Shown here: one piece after another, positions 1 through 9,012 of the stretch
Numbering within the stretch: position 1 is the first letter of the stretch
Layout of the letters: every line of letters starts with the position of its first letter
Assembly (NCBI GenBank): GCA_002720055.1
Contig: PBGH01000001.1
Span: 110,836 to 148,561, forward strand
DNA length: 37,726 bases
From: Methanobacteriota archaeon
GTDB taxonomy: Archaea; Thermoplasmatota; Poseidoniia; Poseidoniales; Thalassarchaeaceae
Direction of reading: 5' to 3'
Translations under genes and position numbers: made by a program
Notes under the pieces: generated by a model
Database searches by the model: none
What the model was told of the DNA's origin: nothing
What the model saw: only the letters and a program-made list of their open reading frames with translations

Positions 1-2
1 GA

Positions 3-87
3 GCAGGGGTACCCGAGTGGTCAAAGGGGCTGGGTTTAGGTCCCAGTGCGTAGTGCTTCGCAGGTTCAAATCCTGCCCCCTGCACCA
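3..87 (+). tRNA. tRNA-Leu (anticodon UAG), CCA encoded
   Basis: The sequence folds as a class II tRNA. The acceptor arms GCAGGGG (3-9) and CCCCTGC (77-83) pair perfectly. The anticodon stem CTGGG (30-34) / CCCAG (42-46) encloses loop TTTAGGT, giving anticodon TAG at 37-39. The T stem GCAGG (60-64) / CCTGC (72-76) encloses TTCAAAT. The long variable arm between 47 and 59 supports leucine, and UAG reads CUA codons. The discriminator A84 is followed by an encoded CCA. No intron is needed for the fold. The 3' end lies 2 nt from the stop codon of the convergent giant subtilase gene. Confidence 0.96.
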
Positions 88-89
88 AT

Positions 90-3000
90 TTATTGAATCC
101 TAATCCTCTTGGATCTGAGTTTCGAGACTCCCCTATCCTTCCAATTGAATGCCCTGTAACCCATAAATCCTAGGAATACGATGGACGCCACAATTGCCCC
201 CCATGCTTCCGTACTCAGAGGCCTCCCTGGGTCCTTGCTCCAAACTCCTAATCCATCTTCTCCCAATTCACCATCAAACTCGTCCAGAATACCATCGTTG
301 TCGTCGTCCAAATCATAGTAGTCTACAGTGCCGTCTCCATCGGTGTCTACAGCGGTTTCTGAGGAGGGTATTTGTGGGCCACCCCCACTATCAGTCTCTA
401 TTATCCCAATATCATCCCCTGGAAGTACTTTCACAGGGCATCCTAATTCATTTCCAGGGAGTGCGATGAGTTCGATCATATTGTCCATAGAGGGATTAAT
501 CCCGGCCTCATAGGGACACTCGTCAGTGTTGTCTCCAATTCCATCAGAGTCGGAGTCCTGCCATTCCGTTGAATCGTTGGGGAAAAGGTCCCTATTGTCA
601 CCTATATTGTCCCCGTCTGTATCGTTCCATTCTGAAGGATCAAGGCTGAATACATCAACAGTGTCATTGTAACCATCATTGTCGTCATCGGTATCATTCT
701 GATCGCCTATGCTGTCTCCATCTGTATCATACCAATTGTACTCATCAAGAGGGAATGCATCTCCTAGGGGGAGTGCGATACAGTCTGATAGCCCATCATC
801 ATCCAAATCGGGCGGGCTCCCTTCATAGGAATCCTTTGGGTCATCGCAAAGGCCATCATTATCGTCGTCTGGATCAGCATTATCGCCGAACGTGTCACCA
901 TCAAAGTCAGACCATTCCTCCGGGTTATCGGGGAATACATCGAACCAATCAGATCTGCCATCTCCATCATCGTCGCCGTCGGCATTGTCCCCTATGCCGT
1001 CCCCGTCGCCATCCTTCCACTCCGCTTGATTATTCGGGAAGGCGTCCTCAGTATCGTTGAAACCATCATTGTCGTCATCTAGGTCTATACTGTCAGGGAT
1101 ATTATCTCCATCAGAGTCAGCAGAAATATTCGGATCCAACCAGTCGAAATCTTGGGTATTGGGGACCCCATCGTTATCTGCATCGCTATCAAATTGATCT
1201 GGGATCTTATCCCCGTCGAAATCATCCATACAATTATCGAAGTTTGTCGAACCCAGGTTCAGAGTAGATTGTCCATCGGGACAAGCAGCCTGGGTCACTG
1301 CTTCGAACTCTGAAACATAGAACCCTAGAGAGGCTAGAGTGCAAGTAGCCTGCCCCTTCAGACTAGAGAAAGTACCTCGAGTACAACCGCTCTGGTCCAG
1401 TTCTCCCGAATGTGGAACGTGGAAACCTCTGTCAGCTAGAATGCATGAGGTCTGCGAAGAATTAGGCTGGTAAGTTCCGGGAGAACATGGGAGCTGTTCC
1501 TTCGATCCATGCCCCAGATCTATCACGGTAGGTGAGTGCCTGTTAGTAGTAGTACCATCTCCTACTTGGCCTTTCGAGTTGATTCCCCAGCACTGCAGAC
1601 TGGCGTCAGTTAGAATAGCACATGAATGCCTATGTCCCACAGAAATTGAAAGAACTTCGTGATCTAGAACTAAGGTTTTTGGAAGGTGCCAGCCTCCAGA
1701 TATTGGCGTACCATCACCTATCTGCCCATATGCGTTGTCCCCCCAGCAAGACATCTCTCCAGAGTCGAATAGTGCGCATGAATGGAAGAGGCCAACTTGG
1801 ATGTCTGTTGGGGATTGAGTAGAGTCAAGTGGTACTGGCATCGGAATTCCCGCCCTCGTAGTTCCTCCGTTTCCAAGTTGCCCATACGAGTTGTATCCCC
1901 AACAGTACATTGACCCGTCGTTCATGCCAACACAGGAATGGAATGCTCCAGAATCAACAGTCACTGCACTGCTATTGCTCGGAATTTCGATATCTACTGG
2001 ACTCAACTTATCACTAAATGAACCATCACCCAATTGGCCGTGCCAGTTGTCACCCCAGCATCTCAATGACCTATCTGCCATTATAGCACAGGTATGGTAG
2101 GAACCAGAGGAGACTTCATGCACTCCCGCATCACCCAATGGTACACTTATCGGGGTGTGCCTCTCTGAACGACTTCCATCACCAAGCTGCCCGTTGCTAT
2201 TATCGCCCCAGCACATGAGGCTCGTATCCTCCATAGCCGCACATGTGTGGGATTCTCCAGCTGATATGCTGAGAGCAACTCCTCCACCAAGATCAGCACT
2301 AACTGCAGTCAGCCTTTCCAAAGTAGTCCCATCTCCTAGCTGGCCGAACTCATTCGACCCCCAACATCGGACAGAACCGTCGTCCATTAGTGCACAGGAG
2401 TGGTATGATCCAGAGCTGATTTCGGACACTGTTCTACCCAACGGCATGATTGCCTTTTCGGGTTGATGATGATCTGTTCTGGTCCCGTCCCCTAGCTGCC
2501 CGTTGCTATTCTCCCCCCAACAGCTAACGGATCCATCGTCAAGAATCGCACAACTGTGAAGTGCGCCCGAGGAAACCTGCGTGAGCACTGGGACACTGTG
2601 CCCAGCCTCAGCCCAGTCGCAGGCATCTGCCGAGGTTCTACCGTACTCGTCATTATATTTTCCTGCAGGACATGGCGTACCTTCTGATGCCCCAGGATCC
2701 GAAACGAAGTATCCTGGTCTGGCATCTTCGCAGGAGGTCTGGGCAGTGAGCTCTTGGAATTCCCCAGGAGAACAGGGGGACTGATCGGTAGCCCCGTAGG
2801 TGTCGGTGTAATGGCCGGGGGTTGTTGGTGTCATTACGGTACTTCCAAGTGTGCTGACGTAGTAACCAGGGGTAGCTTGCCTGCAAGTGAAACGCCCATA
2901 TTCTCCCGTACCACAACTAGCAGCAACCGTGGGATTCGCGTCATCACTGTCCAAACCTACAGGGAAGCCATCCCCATCCATATCCGAGGCTACATTCACT

Positions 3001-6000
3001 TCGAAGATATTCAAATCTCCGTTATCGTTCCAGTCTCTTTCAGAGGATTCAACATATGACCACCTTGGAATTTCGAATTCTTCCGGTGAACTACCAATTG
3101 AAAGAACTCCATCGGAGCCAGAACCACCCCAGCACCTCGCTAGGTCATTTGTCGCTACCACGCATGTATAAGACCCCCCGGAAGCTAGAGAAAGAGCACC
3201 GAGATTCAGCCCCAGATCTATTGCAGTAATCGAGGTCACTTGGCTAGATGTACTCCCGTCCCCAACTTGACCCTCCGAACTCCCTCCCCAACAATGAAGC
3301 ATCCTAGTGGTGTCAACTGCGCATGTTTGTTTTGCCCCAATTTCTAGTGTCGTAATCCCAGTAAGAATCGCTGAGACAGAATTGGCATCATTTTGCTGAT
3401 TTGTCCCACCATCACCCAATTGACCGAATGAGTTGTCACCCCAGCATTTCAAGCTCTTACTGGTGCTCGAGTAGATTACGCATGTGTGGGCACCTCCAGC
3501 CGAAACTGCCACCGCATCTCCGCCGACAGTAATGCTGACTGGCGAGCTCTTGTCTGATGGCGCAGAGCCATCCCCAAGCTGTCCATTTTCGTTATTGCCC
3601 CAGCAATGTAGTGAGGAGTCGCTTAGAACTGCGCATGTGTGACCTGCACCAGCTGACATGCCCAATACAGTTTCCGGGAGAGTTATCGATACCGGATTCG
3701 CGCTATCATCGAAACTGTTGTCGCCAAGTTGCCCACCGTCATTGGCCCCCCAGCATTCCATACTCGCGTCGTTGAGTATGGCGCAAGAATGCGCACCTCC
3801 CGATGAGATTTGAACAGGAACTCCAGAAAGACCGTCAACATACACGGGCACATTAGAGTCATCTTCACTTCCATCTCCTAGCTGGCCGAACTCATTCGAC
3901 CCCCAGCACACCAGCTCGCCATTATCCAACACGGCACAGGTGTGATCATGTCCTGCACTAACTGAAACTGCGGTTCTACCGGTCGGTAGAGATACCTCGG
4001 TCATCGTGAGCCTGTCTATTGTCGTCCCGTCCCCTAGCTGCCCATTGCTATTATCGCCCCAGCACTGAAGGGAGCTATCATCAAGAATTGCGCAGATGTG
4101 GTTTCCTCCAACACTCATCGTGGTCTCAGTGAAAATAGAACCTGCTTGGAAGCCTGGGCTGACTAATCCATCGGAAACTGGATGCCTCATGTCAGTGATG
4201 ACTCCTTCATTGGATGCTAGGTAGTACTTTTGAGCGGAGTCGATTACCTGAACCCCGGTTACGATAACCTCCCAATCTCCAGCTTCAGGAGTCCCATCTA
4301 CAGTTATTCCAACTAAATTGTTTACAGCATCGTTAGAGTAGGTCTCTATCACCCCGCTAGGGCTCTTCAACATGATGTCCAGATCATTACGAAGTTGGGA
4401 TGTAGTAAGGGGGGAGTTGGGGGGGTCATTCCATGCTAGGACTATTCTGAATTGCTCAATCCCAGAGTCTGGGATAGTGAGCTTGAATGAATGACTTTCA
4501 TCAGTAGCAATTTCAATACCTTCCGTGAACCCGCTTCCAATCACCGACTGGAGGTCAACCCTACCCCATCCTTCGTGGTTATTTGGCGCCTTCTCCACGG
4601 CTCCGTTCTCACCATCCCCACCTGAGTTGTACTGCCCCAATAGGTCATGTGCTCCCGCGGCCATTATCGCCTTTATCAGCGCAGAGTCAGGGCAGTCACT
4701 GCTTGGGGGATTTTGCAGGAGATGACAGTCATAAGCCCCAATATTGTTCAGATACTCTAGAACCAAGGCAATTGATCCTGCTGTAATCGGGGTTGCCATG
4801 GACGTACCATATTTGTGGGTGTACATCCCTCCTGACAAATCATAACCAACCCGCTCGTCCGCCTCGCTAGATCTAGTGGATATTATCCAGGTACCTGGAG
4901 CGACTAAGTCTGGTTTTATTCGACCATCGGCAGTAGGGCCCCGATTCGAGAATGCAGCTATACCCTCGGGATCATCCGCTCCGGTATCTGTAAAGATCGG
5001 ACTCTGACTCCACTTCTCATCAGTATGGGGGTGGGGGCACTCACCAGAAGCAGCAGGGTAACCCCCAAACGTGCAGAAATTCCTGTAAGGTATGGAATAT
5101 AGGTCCAGAGCATATCGGAAGTTCTCGGAAGCTCCAATGGAGAGTATATTCTTTGCAGTAGCTTGCCTATTGTGTGCTCCAAGATTTATTTCCCCATCCT
5201 TGCCACTGCTACAAGTTAGCTGATCGAACGAGTTGTAGGAGCAGTCCATAGCATCATTGCCCATGGCAAATAGTATTGTAAGATCCTCGAAGTCGTTGGC
5301 TTCTGTATCGAGTTCCAGACTAGCTGAACTGTAGTAATTCCAGCATTGCGAGCCGCTACAACCGCTTGTAGAGTCGGGACCAGTGCCCCAAGAGTTTGTG
5401 TGTATCCTCGCTCCTGCATTGTGCGCCTCAGTTAGAAAGGTCTCGTAAGAGGGGGGACAAAGCCTGGAACCGCCGCAAGCCCCTCCTTCTGCATATACTC
5501 CTTGCATGAACAGGTGAGCATCCGGAGCCACCCCACTGTGATCGCTGCCATCGACTCCGTCAGTATCAGAGTTTGCGCCATTGCCAAGGACCGAACCAGC
5601 CACGTGCGTACCGTGCCCATTGGGATCATTTGGCCCGTCAGTGCAGGTAGTGCAAGTGTAGGAAGACATCCCAATGATTCTACCCGCGAAGTCTGAGTGT
5701 ATTTCGCTGTTTACCGAGCTGCAGTGCGCCAGGCTGTTACACTCAACTCCAGTGTCAAGTCCAGAGTCCATTACCCCAACTATAATTCCTTCACCTGTCA
5801 GTGATCCACCATTAGAGACCATGTTTGATACATCTCCTACCCAATCAGCATCAATCAAATCGGCCGCCGCCTCATTGTCTAGTTGGGATGGGTAACTAGG
5901 CTCTATCCACTCAACGAAGCTTTCGGAAATCAGTAATTTAACTTCCTTGTCGTTGACTAAAACATCTGCTACCCTTTCAGAACGATAGTCTAGAACCTCC

Positions 6001-6629
6001 ACTCCAGTCTCAATAAGATCTCTGAGAAGGTTATTTCCAGAAAGAACCAAAGTCATAACAAACTTTTCTCCAAGCATGATTGCCCCGTTTGGAGTCCCAT
6101 TAAGGGCACCTACGACGTCTGGAGCAATTTTGTCGGATGGATCGAGCCTAAATGCTCCGACAACCCCTACGTCATGCAATTGATATGGAGTTAGCTTTGG
6201 AACATCACAGTGAAAACCATGCGGTGCAACGAATGTCTGACACTCCATCCCCAGAGCTTCAAGGTCTCCTTTCCAATCCGATGGGATCGGGTAGTCATGT
6301 GCCAGAACATGCCAACCAAGAATCGTCGACTCTCCAGTTCTTTTACTCCAGTCTAGAATAGGCAGGTATGTCGCATCTCTGTTAAAGAGGAACGCCTTTC
6401 CAAAATTTTGTTTGTCAGTTACCCAACCATGGGATTCGTCTTCTAAATCGGGGAGCGCAAAGGTGGAAAAATCAGTATCGTCCACAACCTTCGAACTCTT
6501 CGAGGAAACACTAGAATCAAGCTCCCGGGAGCTTATTTGTGTCTGTGAAATGGACAGTAATAGTGGCAAAATCATTATGGCGACGAGGAAAATTGAGAGC
6601 CCCCTCCCCACCGCGTTGCCACTGGACAT
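90..6629 (-). CDS. Giant membrane-anchored subtilase (S8) with two RCC1 propellers, Cys-rich repeats and TSP3 calcium repeats
   Basis: This 2179-aa protein is predicted to be exported and surface-anchored. An N-terminal signal/anchor (about 9-28) is followed by a peptidase S8 domain with the catalytic set Asp288 (VGVMDSG), His339 (NGHGTHVAG), oxyanion Asn458 and Ser610 (GTSMATP). A P-domain/jelly-roll-like segment spans about 705-800. Seven RCC1-type blades (838-1195), an ephrin-receptor-like Cys-rich stretch (1239-1345), seven more blades (1351-1708), a second Cys-rich stretch (1713-1800) and many DxDxDG thrombospondin type 3 calcium repeats (1801-2118) follow. The C-terminus has one TM helix (about 2143-2161) and a basic tail. 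Each blade carries an H-x-C...CWG cysteine pair, consistent with disulfides outside the cell. The likely role is extracellular protein degradation or surface binding; the substrate is unknown. The ATG at 6629 is preceded by GTAGGAGGA inside a perfect inverted repeat. Confidence 0.93.
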   Translation of the reverse strand: MSSGNAVGRGLSIFLVAIMILPLLLSISQTQISSRELDSSVSSKSSKVVDDTDFSTFALPDLEDESHGWVTDKQNFGKAFLFNRDATYLPILDWSKRTGESTILGWHVLAHDYPIPSDWKGDLEALGMECQTFVAPHGFHCDVPKLTPYQLHDVGVVGAFRLDPSDKIAPDVVGALNGTPNGAIMLGEKFVMTLVLSGNNLLRDLIETGVEVLDYRSERVADVLVNDKEVKLLISESFVEWIEPSYPSQLDNEAAADLIDADWVGDVSNMVSNGGSLTGEGIIVGVMDSGLDTGVECNSLAHCSSVNSEIHSDFAGRIIGMSSYTCTTCTDGPNDPNGHGTHVAGSVLGNGANSDTDGVDGSDHSGVAPDAHLFMQGVYAEGGACGGSRLCPPSYETFLTEAHNAGARIHTNSWGTGPDSTSGCSGSQCWNYYSSASLELDTEANDFEDLTILFAMGNDAMDCSYNSFDQLTCSSGKDGEINLGAHNRQATAKNILSIGASENFRYALDLYSIPYRNFCTFGGYPAASGECPHPHTDEKWSQSPIFTDTGADDPEGIAAFSNRGPTADGRIKPDLVAPGTWIISTRSSEADERVGYDLSGGMYTHKYGTSMATPITAGSIALVLEYLNNIGAYDCHLLQNPPSSDCPDSALIKAIMAAGAHDLLGQYNSGGDGENGAVEKAPNNHEGWGRVDLQSVIGSGFTEGIEIATDESHSFKLTIPDSGIEQFRIVLAWNDPPNSPLTTSQLRNDLDIMLKSPSGVIETYSNDAVNNLVGITVDGTPEAGDWEVIVTGVQVIDSAQKYYLASNEGVITDMRHPVSDGLVSPGFQAGSIFTETTMSVGGNHICAILDDSSLQCWGDNSNGQLGDGTTIDRLTMTEVSLPTGRTAVSVSAGHDHTCAVLDNGELVCWGSNEFGQLGDGSEDDSNVPVYVDGLSGVPVQISSGGAHSCAILNDASMECWGANDGGQLGDNSFDDSANPVSITLPETVLGMSAGAGHTCAVLSDSSLHCWGNNENGQLGDGSAPSDKSSPVSITVGGDAVAVSAGGAHTCVIYSSTSKSLKCWGDNSFGQLGDGGTNQQNDANSVSAILTGITTLEIGAKQTCAVDTTRMLHCWGGSSEGQVGDGSTSSQVTSITAIDLGLNLGALSLASGGSYTCVVATNDLARCWGGSGSDGVLSIGSSPEEFEIPRWSYVESSERDWNDNGDLNIFEVNVASDMDGDGFPVGLDSDDANPTVAASCGTGEYGRFTCRQATPGYYVSTLGSTVMTPTTPGHYTDTYGATDQSPCSPGEFQELTAQTSCEDARPGYFVSDPGASEGTPCPAGKYNDEYGRTSADACDWAEAGHSVPVLTQVSSGALHSCAILDDGSVSCWGENSNGQLGDGTRTDHHQPEKAIMPLGRTVSEISSGSYHSCALMDDGSVRCWGSNEFGQLGDGTTLERLTAVSADLGGGVALSISAGESHTCAAMEDTSLMCWGDNSNGQLGDGSRSERHTPISVPLGDAGVHEVSSGSYHTCAIMADRSLRCWGDNWHGQLGDGSFSDKLSPVDIEIPSNSSAVTVDSGAFHSCVGMNDGSMYCWGYNSYGQLGNGGTTRAGIPMPVPLDSTQSPTDIQVGLFHSCALFDSGEMSCWGDNAYGQIGDGTPISGGWHLPKTLVLDHEVLSISVGHRHSCAILTDASLQCWGINSKGQVGDGTTTNRHSPTVIDLGHGSKEQLPCSPGTYQPNSSQTSCILADRGFHVPHSGELDQSGCTRGTFSSLKGQATCTLASLGFYVSEFEAVTQAACPDGQSTLNLGSTNFDNCMDDFDGDKIPDQFDSDADNDGVPNTQDFDWLDPNISADSDGDNIPDSIDLDDDNDGFNDTEDAFPNNQAEWKDGDGDGIGDNADGDDDGDGRSDWFDVFPDNPEEWSDFDGDTFGDNADPDDDNDGLCDDPKDSYEGSPPDLDDDGLSDCIALPLGDAFPLDEYNWYDTDGDSIGDQNDTDDDNDGYNDTVDVFSLDPSEWNDTDGDNIGDNRDLFPNDSTEWQDSDSDGIGDNTDECPYEAGINPSMDNMIELIALPGNELGCPVKVLPGDDIGIIETDSGGGPQIPSSETAVDTDGDGTVDYYDLDDDNDGILDEFDGELGEDGLGVWSKDPGRPLSTEAWGAIVASIVFLGFMGYRAFNWKDRGVSKLRSKRIRIQ
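2329..2363. repeat. 35-bp direct repeat, copy in propeller 2
   Basis: This stretch in blade 2 of the second RCC1 propeller is identical over 35 bp to 3871-3905 in blade 2 of the first propeller, 1542 bp away (514 codons, in phase). Blade 1 of both propellers shows another near-identical stretch at the same 1542-bp offset (2482 and 4024). The shared offset points to duplication of a whole propeller-plus-linker module rather than blade-by-blade growth. Confidence 0.9.
3871..3905. repeat. 35-bp direct repeat, copy in propeller 1
   Basis: Partner of the copy at 2329-2363. It encodes the WGSNEFGQLGDG segment (residues 909-920) of blade 2 in the first RCC1 propeller. Confidence 0.9.
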
Positions 6630-6631
6630 AA

Positions 6632-6652
6632 TCCTCCTACTATGTAGGAGGA
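6632..6652 (-). promoter_or_regulatory. Perfect 9-bp inverted repeat enclosing the Shine-Dalgarno-like sequence of the giant subtilase gene
   Basis: TCCTCCTAC (6632-6640), a 3-nt spacer and GTAGGAGGA (6644-6652) form a perfect dyad ending 2 nt upstream of the ATG at 6629. On the transcript, the half nearest the ATG is an SD-like AGGAGGA and the other half is its exact complement, so the RNA could form a hairpin that hides the ribosome-binding site. Alternatively it is a DNA operator, because a TATA-like TTTTAAT (about 6655-6661) lies just upstream. The GGAGG-to-ATG spacing is only about 3 nt, which is short for an SD. Confidence 0.6.
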
Positions 6653-6792
6653 CATTAAAATTGCCTTATGCTTCATCTAATTTATTCGGACAAATATCAG
6701 GTTTTTCTATTAAAAAAAATGAGTTTTCCAGTTTGGAAAATATTGAGCTAAATGACAAATTAAACAAATACTTGAACCGACCCTAAGGTGCT

Positions 6793-8958
6793 ATGGCTGA
6801 TGGCGACATCGATGATTATTCCAGACATGTCTCCCAAGATCTACACGAAGAATCAGAGGATATCGAAGCTAAGGATCAAACTGACATAGAGTTGGATAGA
6901 ATCAGAAATAGACGAGAAAATCCAGGTAATCGCTTCTTAGTCAACACAATAGTTCCTCAGACTTTCGACGATGCGACCCTTGTATTCGGAGCAGTTTCAG
7001 GATTAGTATTCTTTGGACTAATTACCCTAGCCTCATCGGGTTTGATAATAGGCGACTCAATAGTGGTTGACGAGACTCTTTCGGGAACGCCATTGGATAC
7101 TTCTGATTGTGTAGATAGAAGAGGCGAAGTCTGGATTCAGACATGGGTAAATCATGACCAAGAATTAAAGATAATTTCCCATAATATTCCTGACGATTCT
7201 CCCGCAGCTCTTTTCGTAGGATATCAAAATGAATCCGCTTCTGAAAATACTTTTCTTCTTCTATCAGGAGGAATGGGGGATATTTCAGAAATTCTCGATG
7301 GAGATAATTTTGTTGAAGGTGAATATCACATTTCAGTAACTTTGGTCATTTCATCTAACAAATCAAACGACTGGCAAAGTCTCACTCAGGATGAGCTTGA
7401 GAACATATATATCGGCAAAAATGAGCTTGGCCAAATAGTAACAAAGGATTTGCGCATTGAGATAAAGACCGTCAAGTCATCTTCACTTTTTGGTTCCGGT
7501 GAGCCTCACACCAAGATGGAAAAAATTGACGAAGAGATGAGGACCTGTATGACAATTCAGGACTTTGGTGCTTGGGGATGGGTTCTAATGGGTGCGGAAT
7601 GGGTCGGAGGGAGGGAGACTGCCATGCTCACTGGTGGAAGTGCTGAGGTCCCACCTTGGTATATGGCGATAGTTTCTCTAGGAATGTCGGTATTCTTCCT
7701 CTGTGTACAATATCCCCTAATGCATAGGTTATACCACAGAGAGGCTGACGATCTTCTTTCTAGTAAGCAAATGACCAGACTCATAGAACGAACCATTGAA
7801 AAATCATGCGAAAACATTCACGTTATTCCTGATTTAGATCAGATGAAAGTCCAGGACCGTGCAATCTCAGTAGATGTTTATCTCCCTTATAGGATTACAA
7901 AACGTACAATAGTTCCTCCCATTGAAGTGAAGGGTACGCTAATCAAGCATATCCTGAATGAGTTTCGAATTTTCGGAGAGATGAGGCCACTGCAAATCAA
8001 GACTGTCCGTCTTGAATCGGATAGTTCGGAAGAAGAAAACGCGGAATCGTCCATCGAAGATAAAATGGATGAATCCTCAATTCAACTTTCTGAAGACTAC
8101 AGCGAGTTTTTCTCGAATATAGGTCAGTTTGGAATGTTAGAGGAGAGGTTCAGAGAAAGTATGGCTAGATGGTTTAGGAAGCATGATGTGGCAGATTATG
8201 GATCGGCAATTATGGCGGATGAAGATACAGTTTTCGTAAGGGTGATTTATAGGCCAGTAATGAGATTTGCTTACTTTTTATTTAAGCCAACTTATGAGCA
8301 TCTTCAGGGCGAATTGAGGGACCATTTGAGCGCAGAACTACAAGATCTTCTTGACGATAGAATTCTTGTCGTCAGTGCGAGAAATGAAAAATCTACATTG
8401 GGCGATCGGGCGGTTGCCGGAAGAGTGGAACAAGGGGGTTCGGAAAGTCAGTGGCAACTTCCTACAATAAAGAAACAGGAACAAAGGGAAGATCTCTCAG
8501 GTGAGGCAATGGTGGCAAGAAGGGGTGGGATACCGGGGGCCCTCTTGCAGAACCCATTCATGGGTGACATTCTTTCCTCAGTAGAATACGTTGCACACAA
8601 GAATCGGTCAAGAATAGATAAGTATGGTTTTTGGGGGTTGATTGTTTTCGTTTGGATACCATTCATGGCTAGCGGGGTACTAGTTGGAGCTATGCTGGGT
8701 TTGGTTGCCAGGATGAGATTCGAGAGGGTCTTAGCAGCCTGTTTCATAGGGGGGACTGCCGCTTCAATTACATGGGCTTATACTGCAAGAGGCATTATTG
8801 AAGTGATGGAGAGATACCATGCTGAAGCATTAATTCCATTTATTATCCTACTAGCAATAATTTTCACGTGGCTGAAAATTAGAGATAATAAGAGACATAG
8901 AAGGGAGGAGCTATTTAGAGACTCTATGGCATTCTTTGCCGGAGCCAGTGAGACTTGA
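6793..8958 (+). CDS. Conserved-looking multi-pass membrane protein of unknown function
   Basis: This is a 721-aa protein with an acidic, charged N-terminus (1-45). It has a TM helix at about 60-85, a probable exterior domain to about 285 with two cysteines (106 and 252), a second TM at about 288-310, and a long soluble middle region (315-600). That region contains a glutamate/serine-rich insert around 408-430. Three hydrophobic segments (612-638, 645-668, 680-697) lie near the C-terminus. They resemble small multidrug-export-type proteins (PF06695), but that match is weak and judged by eye. The ATG at 6793 has a GGTG sequence just upstream (AAGGTGCT). The gene is divergent from the giant subtilase, and the 163-bp spacer should hold both promoters. 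I do not recognise the full-length family. Confidence 0.85.
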   Translation: MADGDIDDYSRHVSQDLHEESEDIEAKDQTDIELDRIRNRRENPGNRFLVNTIVPQTFDDATLVFGAVSGLVFFGLITLASSGLIIGDSIVVDETLSGTPLDTSDCVDRRGEVWIQTWVNHDQELKIISHNIPDDSPAALFVGYQNESASENTFLLLSGGMGDISEILDGDNFVEGEYHISVTLVISSNKSNDWQSLTQDELENIYIGKNELGQIVTKDLRIEIKTVKSSSLFGSGEPHTKMEKIDEEMRTCMTIQDFGAWGWVLMGAEWVGGRETAMLTGGSAEVPPWYMAIVSLGMSVFFLCVQYPLMHRLYHREADDLLSSKQMTRLIERTIEKSCENIHVIPDLDQMKVQDRAISVDVYLPYRITKRTIVPPIEVKGTLIKHILNEFRIFGEMRPLQIKTVRLESDSSEEENAESSIEDKMDESSIQLSEDYSEFFSNIGQFGMLEERFRESMARWFRKHDVADYGSAIMADEDTVFVRVIYRPVMRFAYFLFKPTYEHLQGELRDHLSAELQDLLDDRILVVSARNEKSTLGDRAVAGRVEQGGSESQWQLPTIKKQEQREDLSGEAMVARRGGIPGALLQNPFMGDILSSVEYVAHKNRSRIDKYGFWGLIVFVWIPFMASGVLVGAMLGLVARMRFERVLAACFIGGTAASITWAYTARGIIEVMERYHAEALIPFIILLAIIFTWLKIRDNKRHRREELFRDSMAFFAGASET

Positions 8959-9012
8959 CCAAATCATCGGATCCCAACAAATACAGAAACAGAATGATTA
9001 GGTTAAATCTAT

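Noticed and set aside
84..92. Integration site of a mobile element at the tRNA-Leu 3' end
   Set aside because: No integrase gene and no second copy of the tRNA 3' end were seen in the window. The neighbouring gene is an ordinary convergent gene ending at the tRNA.
1506..4118. CRISPR array or tandem DNA repeats
   Set aside because: The recurring segments are degenerate, in phase with the reading frame, and explained by RCC1 blades in a coding gene.
6412..6786. 124-codon plus-strand reading frame over the start of the giant subtilase gene and its upstream spacer
   Set aside because: Most of it is antisense to the signal peptide and prodomain of a clearly coding gene. The composition is unlike a protein and no ribosome-binding site or motif is seen.
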